From: Fischerella sp. PCC 9431
Lineage (GTDB): Bacteria; Cyanobacteriota; Cyanobacteriia; Cyanobacteriales; Nostocaceae
Direction: 5' to 3'
NCBI RefSeq assembly: GCF_000447295.1
Contig: NZ_KE650771.1
Coordinates: 4,850,989-4,914,988 of the forward strand
DNA: 64,000 nt
Shown piece after piece: positions 61,901 through 64,000 of this stretch. Both the position numbers and the translations under genes were made by a program. Under the pieces are notes generated by a model. It saw nothing but the letters and a program-made list of their open reading frames with translations. It was not told the origin of the DNA and did no database searches. Numbering within the stretch: position 1 is the first letter of the stretch; each line of letters opens with the position of its first letter.

Positions 61901-62609
61901 CCAAGAGAATTTTGATTTTGTCAACGCCTATTTAAGGCGGGTTTCTCCAGAAATTCGCAATCATAACGGCATGATTGTAAAATATTTGGGTGATGGGATG
62001 ATGGCAATTTTCCCTCACAGTGCAGATGATGCAGTCCAAGCAGGGATCACCAAACTGCGACGAGTTCATGAATATAACCAAGAGCGAGCCAATAAAGGTT
62101 ATCCACCCCTGCAAGTCGGTATTGGTATCCATGTTGGTCACATGATGGTGGGAATGGTGGGAGAAGAAAACCGGATGCAAGGCGATGCTTTTTCAGATAA
62201 TGTCAATCTTACGGCACGTTTAGAAGGTTTAACCAAGTTTTACGGCGTGTCTATGTTGATTTCGGAACAAGTCCTGGAAAAATTGAGCGATCCTAGTCAA
62301 TATCAAATTCGATTTTTAGACCGAGCAATTGTTAAAGGTAGAAAAGAAGCGATCGCAGTTTATGAGGTCATGGACGGTGAAACAGAAGAGGTGAAAGCCT
62401 TGAAATTTCAAACCCAATCAGATTTTGAACAAGGAATAGAATATTATCGTCGTCGCCAATTTGCCGAAGCTCAACGATACTTTGAACAAGTTTTGGCAGT
62501 CAATCTCTCAGATAAAACAGCAGCACTTTACCTAGAGCGAGTTAATCAATTAATGGAACGAGGTGCGCCGGAAAACTGGGATGGAGTTTGGACATTTAGT
62601 GAAAAATAG
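58974..62609 (+). CDS. PAS - histidine kinase - Cache - HAMP - adenylate cyclase - TPR-like chimera
   Basis: 1211 aa. Order: coiled coil (15-75), PAS (~80-185), HisKA with H-box TSNHLSTPLEGLVNTAKSML, HATPase (LVDNAIEFTPTGQ; DTGNGI; GTKGLGLSIIKALVELHQGK), Pro/Thr linker (~445-500), TM (RVILIVPFVVQVVGAVGLVG YL), extracytoplasmic double-Cache (~535-845, with FFDPRTRPWYKAA), TM (FILCIATLVVAIIIGILTS), HAMP, class III cyclase (MFSDIRSFTTISE and KYLGDGMMAIF carry the two metal Asp; SDNVNLTARLE the substrate Asn/Arg), then one TPR-like repeat. It makes cAMP in response to a periplasmic ligand; the kinase module is intact in key residues. Confidence 0.93.
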   Translation: MSDLMKSETSSSSSSLNIEQLLSEISHLNQQLEQVKQEKVELENLLETITEHSDVVTEELQQKAELAKRQSKDQFQIIAEATPVTVIISQLASGKILYANTAASLMLNLPKEELLNRRTLEFYYEAGDREKILNIFQKHGSLKNYEVQWKKADGTNFWAVISLQLFVFNGSEALLGTVLDITKRKQADVDRIRFTQQLKEKNAQLQRLNQLKDEFLINTSNHLSTPLEGLVNTAKSMLEGMMGEVSPSQRKSLLNLTQSGYQLLNRINNIREFSKLRHGDINLELQSVNLHQIAETVLQSSRSLIDQNNLQLINSIPVKSPSVYADPVRLQQILQILVDNAIEFTPTGQIEISTSALEVEDPQHSSHIGISVYDTGNGIAEDELAEISELFKQAEHLTTRQAGTKGLGLSIIKALVELHQGKITVESTEGVSTRFTFTLPKAMLAAEATPTLRAPITSSSANFQLNQPSATPTVETTKTPKSSQPTSATVAETPQQQADTQSQLLRRLSKIPLRVILIVPFVVQVVGAVGLVGYLSFRNGQRAVNDLVNQLETSTAQRIERHTQAYLSLPQQLQRNTQVSIENGELDPNNFDALKRYFLHQLKVQDEFKYFFYGNTQGDFLGVQQKKNKTIFKLRDRTTNKQRLTYELDSQNQPAKLLEREFFDPRTRPWYKAAQAARKATWSPIYISFAQSVLRSDAVLPVYSQTGEFLGAFSIEVTLKQISDFLRNIKISPSGETFIIERSSGAIVATSTDETPFIKTEVGEERLLATKSREPITQKISQLLLQQFGNFSQIREQTHSIFDINNKRYLAFVSPFENDQGLDWLIVVAVPESDFMGQINANTQTTFILCIATLVVAIIIGILTSRWVTEPLVRLNFAAKDIAKGEWDKTVDIERADEVGELAKTFNYMAGQLKKSFETLESQNNAIVRFFPHEYLKFLQKKSVVNVQLGDHVSKEMAVMFSDIRSFTTISESMTPQENFDFVNAYLRRVSPEIRNHNGMIVKYLGDGMMAIFPHSADDAVQAGITKLRRVHEYNQERANKGYPPLQVGIGIHVGHMMVGMVGEENRMQGDAFSDNVNLTARLEGLTKFYGVSMLISEQVLEKLSDPSQYQIRFLDRAIVKGRKEAIAVYEVMDGETEEVKALKFQTQSDFEQGIEYYRRRQFAEAQRYFEQVLAVNLSDKTAALYLERVNQLMERGAPENWDGVWTFSEK

Positions 62610-62658
62610 TTCTTTAAAAGGGAACAGGGAACAGGGAACAGGGAACAGGGAACGGAGG

Positions 62659-63021
62659 TCATTGTTCTAGTTTTTTAATAAGAGCAATAATCATTCGACT
62701 TTCTTCTCGGAGTAAAGAAATAATCGATTCTATATCCGTTTGGCTACATAGTCCTACTCTGTGAGATAAAAAAATATGTGTTTCTAATTCGTTAATTGAG
62801 CCTTGAGCAATATTAAGAAATCTGATGTACTCAGCCGTTGACCTTCTTCCATAACCTTCTGCTATGTTAGCTGGAATAGATGCTGCGGCTCTCCTGATTT
62901 GTTGTACCATCCCATACAATTCATCTTTAGGAAAAAGTTGAGTCAAGAAATAACATTTTTCGGCTATATCCATACCTTTTTGCCAAATTTTTAAGTCTTT
63001 AAAATCATTTATTTCTGACAT
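62659..63021 (-). CDS. Four-helix-bundle protein (23S rRNA intervening-sequence protein family)
   Basis: 120 aa. Canonical sequence: DFKDLKIWQKGMDIAEKCYF, FPKDELYGMVQQIRRAAASI PANIAEGYGRRS, EYIRFLNIAQGSINELETHI. It resembles S23/IVP and Avd-type pentameric helical bundles. There is no retroelement or 23S rRNA nearby, so a diversity-generating role has no support. GAGG precedes the ATG. TTCCCTG STRRs flank it on both sides (62617-62653, 63049-63071). Confidence 0.9.
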   Translation of the reverse strand: MSEINDFKDLKIWQKGMDIAEKCYFLTQLFPKDELYGMVQQIRRAAASIPANIAEGYGRRSTAEYIRFLNIAQGSINELETHIFLSHRVGLCSQTDIESIISLLREESRMIIALIKKLEQ

Positions 63022-63115
63022 TTAAAAACCTCTTAATTTATTCATCTGTTCCCTGTTCCCTGTTCCCTGTCTCAACGAGTAATTTTACAAATCAAACCGG
63101 ATTCCTAATATATCC

Positions 63116-64000
63116 TTACTCTTGCATACCCGCATACAGCAGCCTTACAAATAAGCGGACGCCATCATCATTTTTGAGAGTCGAATAAGATGGAGCTTCG
63201 CTGTTACCAATCGCCCGCAAATCAGATAATAGTTCTGGGTGGAATTGACAAGTAAAGGAACGGCGAATTTTCTTAGTTTCAAAGTCTTTGTAGTTAATAC
63301 AAGTTGCCGAACATTCTGTGACTATTTCACCATTAACTGCTGTTGAGCAGAGAATTTCTACAGAATCGGGAAGTTGTATCAGCCATGATAAATGACTTCC
63401 AGCAATAATCTGTCGATAAGGAACGATCGCATCATGGATACTGCGGTAAGCCCAATTAGCAAACAGTATTGCTTCCTCGTTGACTTCATCAGAGTGGAAC
63501 ATCGAAATCGAAACTTCCCGCTCATATTGAATGGTCGTGTCAATCACGCCTTCATGAGTGTCGGCTGTAACATCATGGGCATAAATAATTTCCCAAGGAA
63601 TACTTAAAAGATCGCCATCAGGAGACTGATAAGGTAGCAAAACACGAGCGCCAACTTCCTTAGTTTCGTTGAGTGTAACCGCAAAATGAGCATCATTCCA
63701 GCCAGAAGCAACTAAGCGACCATCACGTTTTTTTACTTGCAGTGTATTGCCCATAGCTTCAATCCGCAAGCATACTGCTTGCAATGCTTTTAAGGCTTTA
63801 CCATTGCGATCGCGCTCCAAAGTTTTTATGCTCAGTACTTGTTCGACTGCTTTGCGAATCAGTCGGATATGACATTCAGCAGCCAATTGATGACCCAAAC
63901 AAATGAATATTGCTGGCGCACTAGTAGGCGATCGCGAAATGAGTAATTTTTCTACCAATGCAAACATATCTTCTCGTGGACATGCTGGATATATCCATCC
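63116..64000 (-). CDS. Glutamine-amidotransferase-like (class I) protein, 5' end beyond window
   Basis: The frame stays open to base 64000 (..GWIYPACPREDMFALVEKLL), so the ATG at 63967 is probably internal and the protein is at least 294 aa. The nucleophile elbow is IFICLGHQLAAECHI (Cys) and the His/Glu pair is CQFHPELLSDLR, both typical of GATase1 domains. The middle (SPDGDLLSIPWEIIYAHDVT) is not typical of anthranilate or GMP synthases. It may be a stand-alone GATase-like protein or part of a larger synthase; the partner domain may lie off the window. Confidence 0.75.
   Translation of the reverse strand, partial: GWIYPACPREDMFALVEKLLISRSPTSAPAIFICLGHQLAAECHIRLIRKAVEQVLSIKTLERDRNGKALKALQAVCLRIEAMGNTLQVKKRDGRLVASGWNDAHFAVTLNETKEVGARVLLPYQSPDGDLLSIPWEIIYAHDVTADTHEGVIDTTIQYEREVSISMFHSDEVNEEAILFANWAYRSIHDAIVPYRQIIAGSHLSWLIQLPDSVEILCSTAVNGEIVTECSATCINYKDFETKKIRRSFTCQFHPELLSDLRAIGNSEAPSYSTLKNDDGVRLFVRLLYAGMQE

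Noticed and set aside
62659-63021. Four-helix-bundle gene as part of a diversity-generating retroelement
   Set aside because: No reverse transcriptase, template repeat or variable protein is present nearby.

Overview
The window reads as chromosome of a filamentous, heterocyst-forming cyanobacterium (Nostocales: Nostoc/Calothrix/Tolypothrix-like). Grounds: the HIP1 octamer GCGATCGC recurs inside and between genes; the heterocyst/nitrogen-fixation block patB(cnfR) - nif-type ferredoxin III - coxBAC - nitrogenase-associated protein is present; there is a Cph1-type phytochrome with its response regulator, cobL, nifJ, and many short tandemly repeated (STRR) sequences and miniature transposable elements. 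No rRNA or tRNA gene was recognised. All statements come from reading sequence; no database search was run.

Layout. 1-875: 5' part of a gene (minus strand) for a DUF6398/pRiA4b ORF-3-like protein running off the left edge. 1217-2501: CRISPR array of 18 repeats and 17 spacers, transcribed leftward, with no cas genes in the window. 2502-5397: gene-poor, packed with mobile elements (including a three-layer nested element), a 63-bp tandem array and a tiny ribbon-helix-helix (RHH) gene. 5398-6783: TPR protein that looks like an nSTAND ATPase without its NTPase. 7055-8694: RHH gene plus TnpB nuclease with a likely omega-RNA. 8698-18745: the diazotrophy/respiration block (nitrogenase-associated ArsC-like protein, cupin, helical-repeat protein, ctaE-ctaD-ctaC, ferredoxin, divergent patB/cnfR). 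18960-30666: DUF4870 protein, cobL, YdcF/SanA-like protein, HtrA protease, two paralogous seven-repeat FG-GAP proteins, acyltransferase-3, Uma2 protein, aminopeptidase P. 31019-34666: nifJ. 35012-36190: second TnpB. 36548-42151: queD, a LivF/NatE ATPase, a ferredoxin, a cupin, and a PlsY-PEP-synthase-like fusion. 42595-50203: small membrane, SGNH, pentapeptide, peptidoglycan-binding, cysA-like, 2TM, purT and hypothetical genes. 50313-54963: phytochrome, response regulator and hybrid kinase, one signalling cluster. 55884-58339: HD-domain protein and MscS channel with a cyclic-nucleotide-binding domain. 58974-62609: PAS-kinase-Cache-HAMP-adenylate cyclase chimera. 62659-64000: four-helix-bundle protein and the C-terminal part of a glutamine-amidotransferase-like protein cut by the right edge.

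How the parts work together. The 8.7-18.7 kb block fits heterocyst metabolism: PatB/CnfR switches on nif-related genes, the ferredoxin feeds electrons, cytochrome oxidase removes oxygen; NifJ may supply reduced ferredoxin or flavodoxin. The cyclase upstream of an MscS channel carrying a cNMP-binding domain suggests, without proving, a local cAMP link.

The most unusual layer is the repeat content. STRR arrays supply the stop codon of several genes, supply the start codon of one, and sit in frame inside nifJ and the phytochrome kinase. Three unrelated satellite arrays all have units that are multiples of about 21 bp. Mobile elements are nested inside one another at two or more places.
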